The notes beneath the pieces are model-generated. The model ran no database searches, had not been told where the DNA came from, and was given only the letters and a program-made list of their open reading frames with translations. A program made the translations under genes and the position numbers. A stretch of 60,001 nucleotides of DNA, from NCBI GenBank assembly GCA_015057165.1, contig SVEY01000004.1:76158-136158 (forward strand), read 5' to 3'. This document shows positions 26,459 through 35,590 of this stretch, piece after piece (positions within the stretch are counted from its first letter, which is position 1; each line of letters starts with the position of its first letter). Source of the stretch: Lachnospiraceae bacterium (GTDB taxonomy: Bacteria > Bacillota > Clostridia > Lachnospirales > Lachnospiraceae).

Positions 26459-27766
26459 ATGTGGGCTGAAGAAGCGGTATTTTATCAAATATATCCATTG
26501 GGGTTTTGTGGTGCGTCATTTGAGAATGATGGCAAATGTAATAAGAATATTAAATCTGTAATCGACTGGATTCCACACCTAAATAAATTAGGCGTAAATG
26601 CAATTTATTTTTCACCAATTTTCGAATCTGATACACATGGATATAACACCAGAGATTATACTTTAATAGATAAGAGACTTGGAACTAATGAAGATTTCGC
26701 AAAAGTTTGCCAGGAACTTCATAATAACGGAATAAAAGTCGTATTAGATGGTGTATTTAACCATGTTGGAAGAGGGTTTTGGGCTTTTGAAGATGTATTA
26801 AAAAACAGAGAAAATTCGCCATATGTCTCATGGTTTGATCGCATAACCTTTGACGGCAATTCTAATTATAACGACGGCTTATGGTATGAAGGTTGGGAAG
26901 GCAATTTTGATTTAGTTAAGCTTAATCTAAGAAATGAAGATGTTATTAATCATATATTCGATGCAATTAGAGGATGGGTTAAGGAATTCGACATTGACGG
27001 TCTTCGTCTGGATGTTGCATATTGCTTAGATCATGACTTTATTGGAAGGCTTAGAGATTTGTCAAATAGTATTAAGCCTGATTTCTATCTAATAGGCGAG
27101 ACACTTCATGGTGATTACAATATGATAATGAATGACTCAATGCTTCATAGTGTAACAAACTATGAATGTTACAAAGGTCTCCATTCAAGCTTTAACTCAA
27201 TGAATATGTTCGAAATCATTCACTCACTTAAGAGACAGTTCGACAGAGATCCTTGGTGTCTCTATACTGGCAAACACCTACTTAGTTTTGTAGATAACCA
27301 CGATGTAACAAGAGTTGCAAGCATATTAAACAACGAGAATCACCTTCCTCTTATATATGCCCTATGCTTTGGTATGCCAGGCATTCCTTGTGTATATTAT
27401 GGTAGCGAATGGGGATTTAAAGCAAGAAAGGAAGATGGAGATCCTGCACTTCGCCCTTGCTTTGATAAACCAGAGTGGGATGATCTTAGCGAATGGATAA
27501 GCAAGTTAGCTCATGCTGTCACAAGCACAAAGGCATTATCATACGGTATGTTTGATTCAATCGTTTTAACAAATCAACAATGCGCATTTCTAAGAACATG
27601 TGATGATGAAAGAATCCTAGTATGCATTAATGCAGATGAGCATCCTTTCTATATGAATTTCGATATGGGTGTATCATCTGGTATAGATTTAATCTCTGGA
27701 GAAACTATAGAATTCAATAATGGATTTGAAGCAAAAGGATATAGTGCTTATTATCTGAAACTGTAA
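26459..27766 (+). CDS. GH13 alpha-amylase-family glycosidase, cytoplasmic
   Basis: A 435-residue (alpha/beta)8 enzyme acting on alpha-glucans or maltodextrins. Conserved regions are in order: FSPIFESDTHGYNTRDY, LDGVFNHVG, IDGLRLDVAYC (nucleophile Asp), LIGETLHGDY (acid Glu) and SFVDNHDVTRV (third Asp). It lacks a signal peptide, so acts in the cytoplasm; the short length resembles intracellular maltogenic amylases or cyclomaltodextrinases without the N-terminal domain. Substrate cannot be fixed. It ends 22 bp from the convergent corC-type gene. Confidence 0.9.
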   Translation: MWAEEAVFYQIYPLGFCGASFENDGKCNKNIKSVIDWIPHLNKLGVNAIYFSPIFESDTHGYNTRDYTLIDKRLGTNEDFAKVCQELHNNGIKVVLDGVFNHVGRGFWAFEDVLKNRENSPYVSWFDRITFDGNSNYNDGLWYEGWEGNFDLVKLNLRNEDVINHIFDAIRGWVKEFDIDGLRLDVAYCLDHDFIGRLRDLSNSIKPDFYLIGETLHGDYNMIMNDSMLHSVTNYECYKGLHSSFNSMNMFEIIHSLKRQFDRDPWCLYTGKHLLSFVDNHDVTRVASILNNENHLPLIYALCFGMPGIPCVYYGSEWGFKARKEDGDPALRPCFDKPEWDDLSEWISKLAHAVTSTKALSYGMFDSIVLTNQQCAFLRTCDDERILVCINADEHPFYMNFDMGVSSGIDLISGETIEFNNGFEAKGYSAYYLKL

Positions 27767-27787
27767 TATTATGCTATTTTTTTATTA

Positions 27788-29077
27788 CTACTCCCCTTCA
27801 CTTTCTTCAGTCGTCTCCTCTTCAGGAATATTAAGCTTAATGTGCACCTTCGTAACACGATTCTTTTCTACGCCCGTTACTGTTATCTGATGAAAATCTT
27901 CTGTAATTACAGTTTCATATAAATTAGGAAAATGATCGAATTCTCCTACAACATAACCACCGATTGTATCGTAATCATCTGACGATACACCAAGTGGTAT
28001 TTCATTACACAAATCCTCTAAATTAGCAGAACCCAGAACATCATATTCATTCTCGCCAGTCTTGATAATATCATCTTCTTCATAAGTATCGAATTCATCT
28101 CGGATTTCCCCTACCAATTCTTCTAATAAGTCTTCTAGGGTTATCATACCTGCCACTGCGCCATACTCGTCAATAACAATTGTAATTCCAAAGGAATTAG
28201 AACGCATCTCGTCAAATAGTTCAGCAGTGTTTTTCTTCTCATATGTAAAATGTACATCTCTTATGAACTCTCTCATCTTGAAATTCTCACGATTCTCATC
28301 AATAAGAAAGTCCTTCATGTTAACAAAGCCAATAATATTATCTACTTCATTTTCATATACAGGTATACGTGTGTATTTATGCTCACTATATCCTTCTAGA
28401 AGGCGTTCATATGACCAATTAACATTTGCCATAGTCATATCAATACGAGGAATCATAATCTCTTTGGCGGTAGCATCTGAAAAGTCAAATAAATTATGGA
28501 TAATCTTGCGTTCATCACCTTCAATAACACCACTCTCGTGACTAACATCCACAATAGTCCTGAGTTCTTCTTCTGTTATTTGATCTTCATTCTTCTTAGG
28601 ATCTATTCCAAGTATTCTTAATACAGCATATGATATTGCATTAACTACAATAATAATAGGTGTTAGAATAATCATTATCACCCATATTACCCCTGCATAT
28701 CTCATGGAAATTTTATTAGCACGAATAGTTGCCATTGTCTTTGGTGTAATCTCACCAAAAATCAAAATCAAAAAAGTAAGTATACCTGTGGCAATTCCTG
28801 CTCCATAACTCCCCCAAGTTTTGATTGCAACAGCTGTTGCAAGAGATGAAGCCGAAAGATTAACAATATTATTGCCTATTAGTATTGCCGTAAGCATTTT
28901 AGGCTTATTATCTGTAACTTTAAGCACTGTCGCTGCACTCTTATTTCCTTCTTCAGCTAAAGCTCTCATTTTAATAAGATTAGCTGTTGTAAGGGCCGTT
29001 TCTGCAGAAGAAAAGAAGGCCGACAAGAATAAAAGTATCAATAGTATAATAATTTTGATTATTAATTCAACGTCCAT
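27788..29077 (-). CDS. CNNM/CorC-family (HlyC) transport protein
   Basis: A 429-residue membrane protein with a DUF21/CNNM core of about four helices (residues 5-190), a CBS pair (about 205-330; MIPRIDMTMANVNW, YTRIPVYENEVDNIIGFVNM) and a C-terminal CorC_HlyC domain (about 345-420; ENEYDVLGSANLEDLCNEI). Members are linked to Mg2+ or Co2+ export. The tail is acidic (EEETTEESEGE). It lies 16 bp behind the ahcY stop on the same strand. Confidence 0.9.
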   Translation of the reverse strand: MDVELIIKIIILLILLFLSAFFSSAETALTTANLIKMRALAEEGNKSAATVLKVTDNKPKMLTAILIGNNIVNLSASSLATAVAIKTWGSYGAGIATGILTFLILIFGEITPKTMATIRANKISMRYAGVIWVIMIILTPIIIVVNAISYAVLRILGIDPKKNEDQITEEELRTIVDVSHESGVIEGDERKIIHNLFDFSDATAKEIMIPRIDMTMANVNWSYERLLEGYSEHKYTRIPVYENEVDNIIGFVNMKDFLIDENRENFKMREFIRDVHFTYEKKNTAELFDEMRSNSFGITIVIDEYGAVAGMITLEDLLEELVGEIRDEFDTYEEDDIIKTGENEYDVLGSANLEDLCNEIPLGVSSDDYDTIGGYVVGEFDHFPNLYETVITEDFHQITVTGVEKNRVTKVHIKLNIPEEETTEESEGE

Positions 29078-29093
29078 TAAGTCTCCTAGTTTT

Positions 29094-30329
29094 TTACATA
29101 TTTAAATACTTTCTTTGTTCATCTGTAAGGGTATCAATAGTAATACCAAGGAAATTAAGTTTTCTGTTGGCCACTTCAAGATCAACCTCTCGTGGTACCA
29201 CAATAAGTTTCTCTGTTATATCTCCCTTATGCTCTAACAAATATTTTGCAGAAAGAGCCTGTATTGCAAAACTCATATCCATAATCTCAGCTGGGTGTCC
29301 ATCCCCACATGCCAGATTAACAAGTCTTCCCTCTCCTAATACGTATACAAATTTGTTAGGCGTTACTTCATATCCAACAATATTATCTCTCTGATCAATA
29401 GTAGAGAGGGCGTTTTCCTTAAGATAAGCCATATCAATTTCAACATCAAAATGTCCTGCATTACAAAGAATTGCGCCATCCTTCATAAGCTTCATATGCT
29501 CTGATGTAATAACATCCGCACAACCTGTAACAGTTACGAAGAAATCACCTACTTTAGCCGCCTCATTCATTGTCATAACTTCGAATCCATCCATAACAGC
29601 TTCAATGGCTTTAACAGGATCAACCTCTGTTACAATAACTTTAGCACCTAATCCTTTTGCGCGCATTGCAGTACCTTTTCCACACCAGCCGTATCCGGCC
29701 ACAACTACTCTTTTACCTGCTACAATAAGGTTTGTAGTTCTATTAATACCATCCCACACTGACTGACCTGTGCCATATCTGTTATCAAAAAGGTGCTTGC
29801 AATCTGCATCGTTAACCATAACCATTGGGAATTCAAGCTTTTCATCTCGAGCCATAGCTTTAAGTCTGATAATTCCTGTTGTTGTTTCCTCGCAACCGCC
29901 AATAACATACTCTAACTTATCTCTCATTGATGAATGAAGCATATTAACTAAGTCTCCACCATCATCAATAATTATATTACAATTATTTTCAAGAACCATC
30001 TTGATGTATTTGTCATACTCTTCATTAGTACATCCATAATGAGCGAATACATTAAGACCATCTTTAACAAGTGCTGCTGCTACGTCATCCTGTGTTGTAA
30101 GAGGATTACTTCCAGTAACAAACATTTCAGCGCCACCTGCTTTTAACACTTTACAAAGATATGCCGTCTTAGCTTCGAGATGAACAGAAAGGGCTATTCT
30201 TACTCCCTTAAAAGGTTGTTCCTTCTTAAAATCATCCTCTAATGAGCGAAGAAGCGGACAATTTTTTCTTACCCAATCAATCTTATGCTCACCACTAGGT
30301 GCTAAATTAACATCTTTTATATCATACAT
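29094..30329 (-). CDS. ahcY: Adenosylhomocysteinase
   Basis: Hydrolyses S-adenosylhomocysteine to adenosine and homocysteine, with bound NAD. The 411-residue chain is the shorter prokaryotic form. The NAD site VVAGYGWCGKGTAMRAKGLGA is clear (a G-x-G-x-x-G pattern), as are ALSVHLEAKTAYL near the start and GHFDVEID. The start at 30329 (MYDIKDVNL) has AAAGGAG ahead; the in-frame start at 30347 overlaps that site. Gene order VanW, corC may be chance. Clostridia more often use the Pfs/LuxS route, so this is somewhat notable. Confidence 0.95.
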   Translation of the reverse strand: MYDIKDVNLAPSGEHKIDWVRKNCPLLRSLEDDFKKEQPFKGVRIALSVHLEAKTAYLCKVLKAGGAEMFVTGSNPLTTQDDVAAALVKDGLNVFAHYGCTNEEYDKYIKMVLENNCNIIIDDGGDLVNMLHSSMRDKLEYVIGGCEETTTGIIRLKAMARDEKLEFPMVMVNDADCKHLFDNRYGTGQSVWDGINRTTNLIVAGKRVVVAGYGWCGKGTAMRAKGLGAKVIVTEVDPVKAIEAVMDGFEVMTMNEAAKVGDFFVTVTGCADVITSEHMKLMKDGAILCNAGHFDVEIDMAYLKENALSTIDQRDNIVGYEVTPNKFVYVLGEGRLVNLACGDGHPAEIMDMSFAIQALSAKYLLEHKGDITEKLIVVPREVDLEVANRKLNFLGITIDTLTDEQRKYLNM

Positions 30330-30363
30330 CTTTTTTACTCCTTTCATAGAAAATAAAAACCCA

Positions 30364-31212
30364 CTATCTAATCTGTTCTTTAGGTATTAGTTCGTAATCA
30401 AACATAACCTGCGAATGATTATCTCTTATTAGTTTTCTTTTTAATACTTCTTTAGTCTCTCTATCATAGGTTACTTTATAGATTTTTGAAACCCTATAAT
30501 ATACTCCATCCTCTTCGGTAAAATGATGGTCTTCTTCTTCTATCTCGTATGTACGCTTAAACTCGCTTTCACTTCGAAGTTCTACATACAACTTTTCATC
30601 TCTAACCCATGCAAGCAATTGAATGTTTTGATTCGTATTATTTCTAAATCGAAAATCAATATAATTATAGCTTACGCTAGTCCCAGCACTAAATGGAACT
30701 CTTACTCCCCCGGGATCAGCAGCTAAAGCATCTGAATGATAATGCACTTCCGTAACTTCAATAGGACTATGCAAAATAACAAGATGTAAAGAATTAGCAA
30801 GATTACATAAGCCTCCGCCTATACCTATGGTAAGGTCATTTCCTTTAATCACTCTACCTGCCTTAAAACCATTCCTTTTATTAGTCTTTCCAACTGTATT
30901 CCAGAAAGAAAACTCTTCTTTAGGTTTTATAATCATACCATTAATCTTAGAGCAGGCAATCATAATATTAGTGGCTTTGTTGATCTGAGACTCAGGATCT
31001 ATACCTGGTCCTTTCTTAATTAGCGAATTACTTACACTATATACAACATTAGGTAGTTCTAGACCGCTTATATTATTACAAAACTTCTTTTTCTGAGTAA
31101 CATTTTCAATATGACGCTTTGTTATTTCTTTTTTTTCTGAAATCCAATAGTGAACAGGCCCTCTCTCACAAAAAAGTGTATTATCACCTGCTACAATCCT
31201 TCTTAATCCCAT
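30364..31212 (-). CDS. VanW-family protein
   Basis: A 282-residue protein with the VanW core at about residues 70-215: INKATNIMIACSKINGMIIK, FSFWNTVGKTNKRNGFKAGR, GIGGGLCNLANSLHLVIL, EVTEVHYHSDALAADPGGVR. No signal peptide or membrane helix is seen, unlike many VanW proteins. The role is not established; family members sit in vancomycin-resistance clusters but are widespread. It is 35 bp ahead of ahcY. Confidence 0.85.
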   Translation of the reverse strand: MGLRRIVAGDNTLFCERGPVHYWISEKKEITKRHIENVTQKKKFCNNISGLELPNVVYSVSNSLIKKGPGIDPESQINKATNIMIACSKINGMIIKPKEEFSFWNTVGKTNKRNGFKAGRVIKGNDLTIGIGGGLCNLANSLHLVILHSPIEVTEVHYHSDALAADPGGVRVPFSAGTSVSYNYIDFRFRNNTNQNIQLLAWVRDEKLYVELRSESEFKRTYEIEEEDHHFTEEDGVYYRVSKIYKVTYDRETKEVLKRKLIRDNHSQVMFDYELIPKEQIR

Positions 31213-31230
31213 AATGCCCTCTATAATCTA

Positions 31231-31764
31231 TTACTTAACAATAGTTCCCAATCTATGATTATACTTCCTGCTTCTTCTATGAAAGAATAGAATCATCTTC
31301 TCAAGCACTCTCTTTTTTCCAATCTTAGTCACACCTGGAATTACAATATAGTGAACAAGAATGCTTGCTATTCCGGCTCTGTTAGCGCCTCTAATGTCAG
31401 TAAAAATCTGATCACCTATCATTACCACTTCACTTTTTTTCATATTAAGCATTTTAACAGCTTTATAATAGGATTTTGTCCCTGGTTTTCCAGCTTCTGC
31501 AATATATAAAGCATCTATATTCCTGAGAAATCTAAGTATACGCTCTTCATTGTTATCCGACACCATAACGCATTTAAACCCCATATTATTAAGTTCAAAA
31601 AACAACTTATCTACCTTAGGATTAGAATCATCACCATGATGCACAAGAGTATTATCTATATCAAATAATAATCCTTTATAACCCTTTTCTTTGAGTTTCA
31701 AATAATCAATATCATACACGCTTTGAACATACTCATAAGGCATAAGCTCACTAATAATACTCAA
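31231..31764 (-). CDS. YqeG-family HAD phosphatase
   Basis: A HAD IIIA-type phosphatase of about 177 residues. Motif I is YKGLLFDIDNTLVHHG with two Asp; motif II is CVMVSDNNEER; motif III/IV KPGTKSYYKAV and VVMIGDQIFTDIRGANRAG. The start is probably the TTG at 31764 because GAGGAG lies seven bases upstream, inside the last codons of the preceding gene; a longer frame to 31851 runs through that gene. YqeG members include phosphatidylglycerophosphatases. Confidence 0.85.
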   Translation of the reverse strand: MSIISELMPYEYVQSVYDIDYLKLKEKGYKGLLFDIDNTLVHHGDDSNPKVDKLFFELNNMGFKCVMVSDNNEERILRFLRNIDALYIAEAGKPGTKSYYKAVKMLNMKKSEVVMIGDQIFTDIRGANRAGIASILVHYIVIPGVTKIGKKRVLEKMILFFHRRSRKYNHRLGTIVK

Positions 31765-31765
31765 T

Positions 31766-32437
31766 CTAATGCTCCTCAATATATGATACAACTTTATCAA
31801 TCTGCTCGCTAAAAGTACCGTCAAATTTATTATCAAAGAAGGCACTTCCAATTGTAAAGGAATGAGGATTGGCTTCTAGTATCTCATCTAATCTATCATA
31901 ACTATCAACACTTCCTGCAACGCACACAGACCCCTTTACACCATTTGTAACTTCTTTAATAAGCGAAAACGCATCCTTAGTATATCTATAACCTAATAGA
32001 TCAATTCCAAAAGCTCCTTTTTCAATATACTCGTTTGCTTCTTTAATCATATCTGATGCTTCACCCTCTAATATGGATGGGCGCTCAGTTACTTTACCAA
32101 CAAACGGCATATATTTGATATTATTCTCTTTACATAAAGCAAGAATTTTATCTGAGAAAATAGTTCCCATAAGGAAATCACAGCCACATTCTACTGCCAT
32201 CTTCGCACCTTCTAAGCCTTCATCTTCTGTGTAGGCTACAACTTCAAGTCCGGTGGTCTTACCATTTTCCTTCATTAAACCAAATATTCTCTTCATTTCG
32301 TCAATTGGAAGCGGCTCTTCCTTAAATCCAAAACATACAGCCTTGGATTCCTTGCATGAATCAAATATCTCATATGCATTTTCTACTGTCATATCATTAT
32401 ATGTTAACATAACAATCAAATAAGGTTTGTCGCACAT
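31766..32437 (-). CDS. Predicted TIM-barrel protein
   Basis: A 223-residue soluble protein with a repeated beta/alpha pattern: YLIVMLTYND, TTGLEVVAYTEDEG, CGCDFLMGTIFSDKIL, IKYMPFVGKV, AFGIDLLGYRY, KGSVCVAGSVDSYDRL, SFTIGSAFFD. The C-terminal V-A-G-S and T-I-G-S-A strands look like the phosphate site of TIM barrels related to KDPG aldolase or NanE epimerase, but I cannot name the family. The ATG at 32437 is the likely start. Its last codons carry the ribosome site of the YqeG gene. Confidence 0.6.
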   Translation of the reverse strand: MCDKPYLIVMLTYNDMTVENAYEIFDSCKESKAVCFGFKEEPLPIDEMKRIFGLMKENGKTTGLEVVAYTEDEGLEGAKMAVECGCDFLMGTIFSDKILALCKENNIKYMPFVGKVTERPSILEGEASDMIKEANEYIEKGAFGIDLLGYRYTKDAFSLIKEVTNGVKGSVCVAGSVDSYDRLDEILEANPHSFTIGSAFFDNKFDGTFSEQIDKVVSYIEEH

Positions 32438-32558
32438 ATTGTAATCATTTCCTTTCTGATACAATCATACCACTATATATTGTATTCCATAATGCATCAT
32501 ACTTGCAACTCTTTTTTGTCCCTTTTTACTATTTTTATTACTAATTGCACTTAGAAAA

Positions 32559-33155
32559 TCAAACAAATACCGCTTCATAAACTTTATCTTTTGTAACTAC
32601 ATCATCATTCTTTAGCTTTTCACCATTTTCATCCTTCCAATAGGTACAGTTTAAAGGTGGTATTATTACTTCATCGCCTTCATTTAGCATATAATTTCTA
32701 TATAATCTTCCATTTACAACAAATGACAAATTATACTGTTTCTTACTTAATTCCTCATCAATTAATACAGTTACATCACTTGTAATATTTCCTATTCCTC
32801 CACCAACATGAGTATATTGTTCCTTTACTTTCGCTGATAAAATCCCTTCCATACTATCAATATTATTATACTCTATCTCAATATTAAAATTATTATCTCT
32901 GTCATTGTCATTTCCGTTTATGATCCGCTCCTTAAGTTTTTGCTCAAATCGTTCTTTTAAGACTTTATCACCTTCTTCCTTATTAGCAAACTTGCTATAT
33001 TCGAGATAAACTGATTCAAGAGCCTCCTTACTTGCAGAATTAACAGCATTATTTAGTTCTGATTCACGTTGAGACTTATTAAATATGAGCATAACAGATA
33101 CAATAATTAAAGTAGCCACAATAGCAGATACTATTGTTATCCATACGTATTTCAT
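32559..33155 (-). CDS. Single-span protein, last gene of the pilus-like locus
   Basis: A 198-residue protein with one N-terminal helix (about 3-24, WITIVSAIVATLIIVSVML) followed by an external region with a charged helix (about 28-75) and a beta-rich part; it ends NCTYWKDENGEK...VYEAVFV, a pattern like InlB/SHIRT-type wall repeats. AAGGAGG lies eight bases before the ATG and immediately after the stop of the previous gene, so the two are coupled. It may be a minor pilin or an anchor of the apparatus; family not recognised. Confidence 0.65.
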   Translation of the reverse strand: MKYVWITIVSAIVATLIIVSVMLIFNKSQRESELNNAVNSASKEALESVYLEYSKFANKEEGDKVLKERFEQKLKERIINGNDNDRDNNFNIEIEYNNIDSMEGILSAKVKEQYTHVGGGIGNITSDVTVLIDEELSKKQYNLSFVVNGRLYRNYMLNEGDEVIIPPLNCTYWKDENGEKLKNDDVVTKDKVYEAVFV

Positions 33156-33164
33156 ACAACCTCC

Positions 33165-33584
33165 TTATCCGTCGACTCCTATTGAAACCCACATTCTAGA
33201 TGACTCGCCTGTATCTTTCCTAACATCCACATATAAACTAAAGACACCTGAGTCAAGAAACATAATACTATCTTTATCAAAGCAGACCTTCGACGGATTA
33301 TCAGCCTTTACAACATCTATATAGTCTGGACCTTTTACAATATCTCTTAGGGCATAAAGCTTATTCTTCTGTATATCTCTAGCAACATTTACATCTACAT
33401 CTGTATTAATAATCTCTTTAAACTCCTTGTCCGATTCATAATTTGTAATATCTTCCTTTGCAAAAACATTCTCTGAAAGTTCATCCTTCCCCCATACAAA
33501 TATCCCCATTACAACAAATATAATCAGTCCTCCTATTGTAAATAGAAGCACCGACTTCCCATATTCCGAAATTATCTCTTTCAT
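33165..33584 (-). CDS. Pilin-like protein with N-terminal EYG motif (139 aa)
   Basis: The protein starts MKEIISEYGKSVLLFTIGGL: a very short polar stretch, E-Y-G, then one hydrophobic helix (about 10-30) and an external beta-rich domain to residue 139. The same opening is found in three smaller proteins of this locus (33622, 33774, 36658). In Flp pilins an E-Y pair follows the prepilin cleavage site; here almost no leader precedes it. AGGAGG is well placed before the ATG. Probably a minor pilin or pseudopilin; inference. Confidence 0.65.
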   Translation of the reverse strand: MKEIISEYGKSVLLFTIGGLIIFVVMGIFVWGKDELSENVFAKEDITNYESDKEFKEIINTDVDVNVARDIQKNKLYALRDIVKGPDYIDVVKADNPSKVCFDKDSIMFLDSGVFSLYVDVRKDTGESSRMWVSIGVDG

Positions 33585-33621
33585 TTACACTTCCCTCCTA
33601 ATATTAAATCAGCAATAAATT

Positions 33622-33762
33622 TTATCCATATAGTACAGTAGTAAAGTGATTGATGTATTCAACCAGAAACTGGTAAAGAATTACTCCTATCATAAGAAGC
33701 GTTACACTTCCAACCAAAACACCTACTGCTGCACTCCCGTACTCTTCTATAATCTCCTTCAT
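33622..33762 (-). CDS. 46-aa pilin-like protein with EYG motif
   Basis: A short ORF starting MKEIIEEYGSAAVGVLVGSV, with one hydrophobic helix (about 10-33) and the end NHFTTVLYG. AGGAGG lies six to seven bases before the ATG. The N-terminus matches those of 33165-33584, 33774-33878 and 36658-36828. It is too small for default gene callers. Most likely a structural subunit of the pilus-like apparatus. Confidence 0.75.
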   Translation of the reverse strand: MKEIIEEYGSAAVGVLVGSVTLLMIGVILYQFLVEYINHFTTVLYG

Positions 33763-33773
33763 GCAAAGCCTCC

Positions 33774-33878
33774 TTATACCATTATGGAATTAATCATCCA
33801 TATGAAAGCCCCAATTACAGCCAGTCCTGAGACAATATATAATATACACTCTCCATAGTCTGATATTATTGTATTCAT
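33774..33878 (-). CDS. 34-aa pilin-like protein with DYG motif
   Basis: A 34-residue ORF starting MNTIISDYGECILYIVSGLA and consisting almost wholly of one helix. Its ATG overlaps the TGA of the upstream TadE-like gene by four bases (33875-33878), and GAGG lies upstream, so it is translated by coupling. Same opening pattern as the neighbouring EYG proteins. Confidence 0.7.
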   Translation of the reverse strand: MNTIISDYGECILYIVSGLAVIGAFIWMINSIMV

Positions 33879-34210
33879 ATGTTCCTCACCACCTTCTTAG
33901 TAGAATTAATTCCAAATACCGGCAACCTGTAATCATACTCTAAGGTCATAGTTCCATAGTTTTTGTTGTCCTTATCGGAAATAATATCTACATTTAATTT
34001 CTTCATTTCTCCATCCAAGGAAGCCACCTCATCCTGACATGCGCTAATCACTTTTGCCGACATATTAGACGCTCTAATCTTTGACGCCAAGTCATTGGCA
34101 AGATTATTTGCATTTCTTGATACAATAGATGCATATATAAAATTAATTCCTATAGCAATAGTAGCTATTAAAAAAAACATACCAATATAAGTTTTTATTA
34201 TCTGTTCCAT
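33875..34210 (-). CDS. TadE-like minor pilin
   Basis: A 111-residue protein: MEQIIKTYIGMFFLIATIAI opens into one helix (about 8-28), followed by an amphipathic stretch (NANNLANDLASKIRASNMSA) and a short beta-rich domain. This is the plan of TadE/pseudopilin proteins. The first residues also follow the M-x-x-I-I-x-x-Y pattern of the other small proteins here. A strong GGGGGG site precedes the ATG. Confidence 0.6.
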   Translation of the reverse strand: MEQIIKTYIGMFFLIATIAIGINFIYASIVSRNANNLANDLASKIRASNMSAKVISACQDEVASLDGEMKKLNVDIISDKDNKNYGTMTLEYDYRLPVFGINSTKKVVRNI

Positions 34211-34255
34211 ATTTCCCCCCTTGAAAATCTATTAAGTATAAAGTTATATTTCTAC

Positions 34256-35590
34256 TCAAATCATTTTGCTCATATAACAAACAAGCAGCAGTATCATATC
34301 CACTAATAGCTTACAGCCTCCCGTTAATTGAGGCGCAAGAAATAAGGCATACATTCCAGATGCTGTATCTTCCATCCTAAGCTTTTCTGCTTTATTCATC
34401 ATCTGCTGGTTTCTTCTTATGATATCTTCTATCTGATCAGACGCATTAGCGCCTGTACCTTCAGATAATGAGAAAAGCATCTTCATAGCGCTTCTAACCT
34501 CTGGCATATTATAATCTTCAAGAAAATTATTGTACGGTTTCATGCTAGTCGGCTCGCTTTTTAATTCTAGAATTAATTTCGCAAGCTCATCTTGCATTAA
34601 TCGTGGTGCATCCTTCAATGACTTAAATATTGCCACCTGCACATTTTCGCTTTGTAATAGTAGTGATACCTGAAGTAACCACCTTGGAAATTCTTTTTCA
34701 AAAGCTCTTGTAAGTTGTTTTCTTGCAATTCTAATAGAAAGATAATGAGAAGATGGCTTTTCCTTATATTTTTGAAATCTCTTATATTTTGCAACCATTA
34801 TTTCATCATCCTTATTGTCTTCTTCCAGAAAATCAACAGATAGCTTCCTATCAGCCAAGTAATATATCCACATATCCAGAAAAATCACCACAAATGTCAC
34901 AATCTGAGATATCATTTCACTTCCCACGGAAACATCCATTCTATCTGACATATAATATAGAACTGAACAAAGAATTAATGATGTTACTATGGACATTAAA
35001 ACCAGAACCTTTTGATGTTTTCTAATTTTCATCTGTTCATATACCCTATCTGCCCACATCCTTCTAGCTTCTAATATGAGTTGCATACAGGAAATATATG
35101 CACCACCATTTGCTTCAACCGATAACGCAAATCCATGCATTGTCTTTAGTCCTTCATACTGATATTCGTCACTTATTATTTCTAATGCCTTCCCTTCAAC
35201 ATCACTTTCCTCGTAGGTATCCTTAATATACTTTATTGATTTATTAATAACATCACACATTTTCCCCTTAGGAAAAAGCTCTTTTACATCATATAAAGTG
35301 GAAAGTATCTTACCAGTCTTCATAAAAGAGTACATAAATTGCTCCATATACACATTTACATCAGAAAACCTCTGTTGCTGATAACGATTATAATTATAAT
35401 TCCTGATATACAAAGGAAGCGTTAGACAAGCGCATATACATAAAGCCACTATAAAAACTGCATCAAGCTGAAAAAACAGTCCCAAAAGTATAGTAAAAAC
35501 AACCATTAACAAATAAGTAATTATCATTTTAGGCAATGAAAAAACATAGCCATATTTGACTAATTCATCAGATAATTTCTTTCTTTTCAT
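34256..35590 (-). CDS. TadB-TadC-type fused inner-membrane platform protein
   Basis: A 444-residue protein with two T2SSF-like domains. The first (about 65-205) is TadB-like: VYMEQFMYSFMKTGKILSTL, LSVEANGGAYISCMQLILEA. The second (about 285-425) is TadC-like: EFPRWLLQVSLLLQSENVQV, EVRSAMKMLFSLSEGTGANA. Membrane helices lie at about 15-50, 190-235 and 415-440. In ordinary Tad systems these are two genes. The ATG at 35590 has GGGAGG upstream and overlaps the end of the ATPase gene by 23 bp. It would form the membrane platform for the ATPase. Confidence 0.8.
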   Translation of the reverse strand: MKRKKLSDELVKYGYVFSLPKMIITYLLMVVFTILLGLFFQLDAVFIVALCICACLTLPLYIRNYNYNRYQQQRFSDVNVYMEQFMYSFMKTGKILSTLYDVKELFPKGKMCDVINKSIKYIKDTYEESDVEGKALEIISDEYQYEGLKTMHGFALSVEANGGAYISCMQLILEARRMWADRVYEQMKIRKHQKVLVLMSIVTSLILCSVLYYMSDRMDVSVGSEMISQIVTFVVIFLDMWIYYLADRKLSVDFLEEDNKDDEIMVAKYKRFQKYKEKPSSHYLSIRIARKQLTRAFEKEFPRWLLQVSLLLQSENVQVAIFKSLKDAPRLMQDELAKLILELKSEPTSMKPYNNFLEDYNMPEVRSAMKMLFSLSEGTGANASDQIEDIIRRNQQMMNKAEKLRMEDTASGMYALFLAPQLTGGCKLLVDMILLLVCYMSKMI

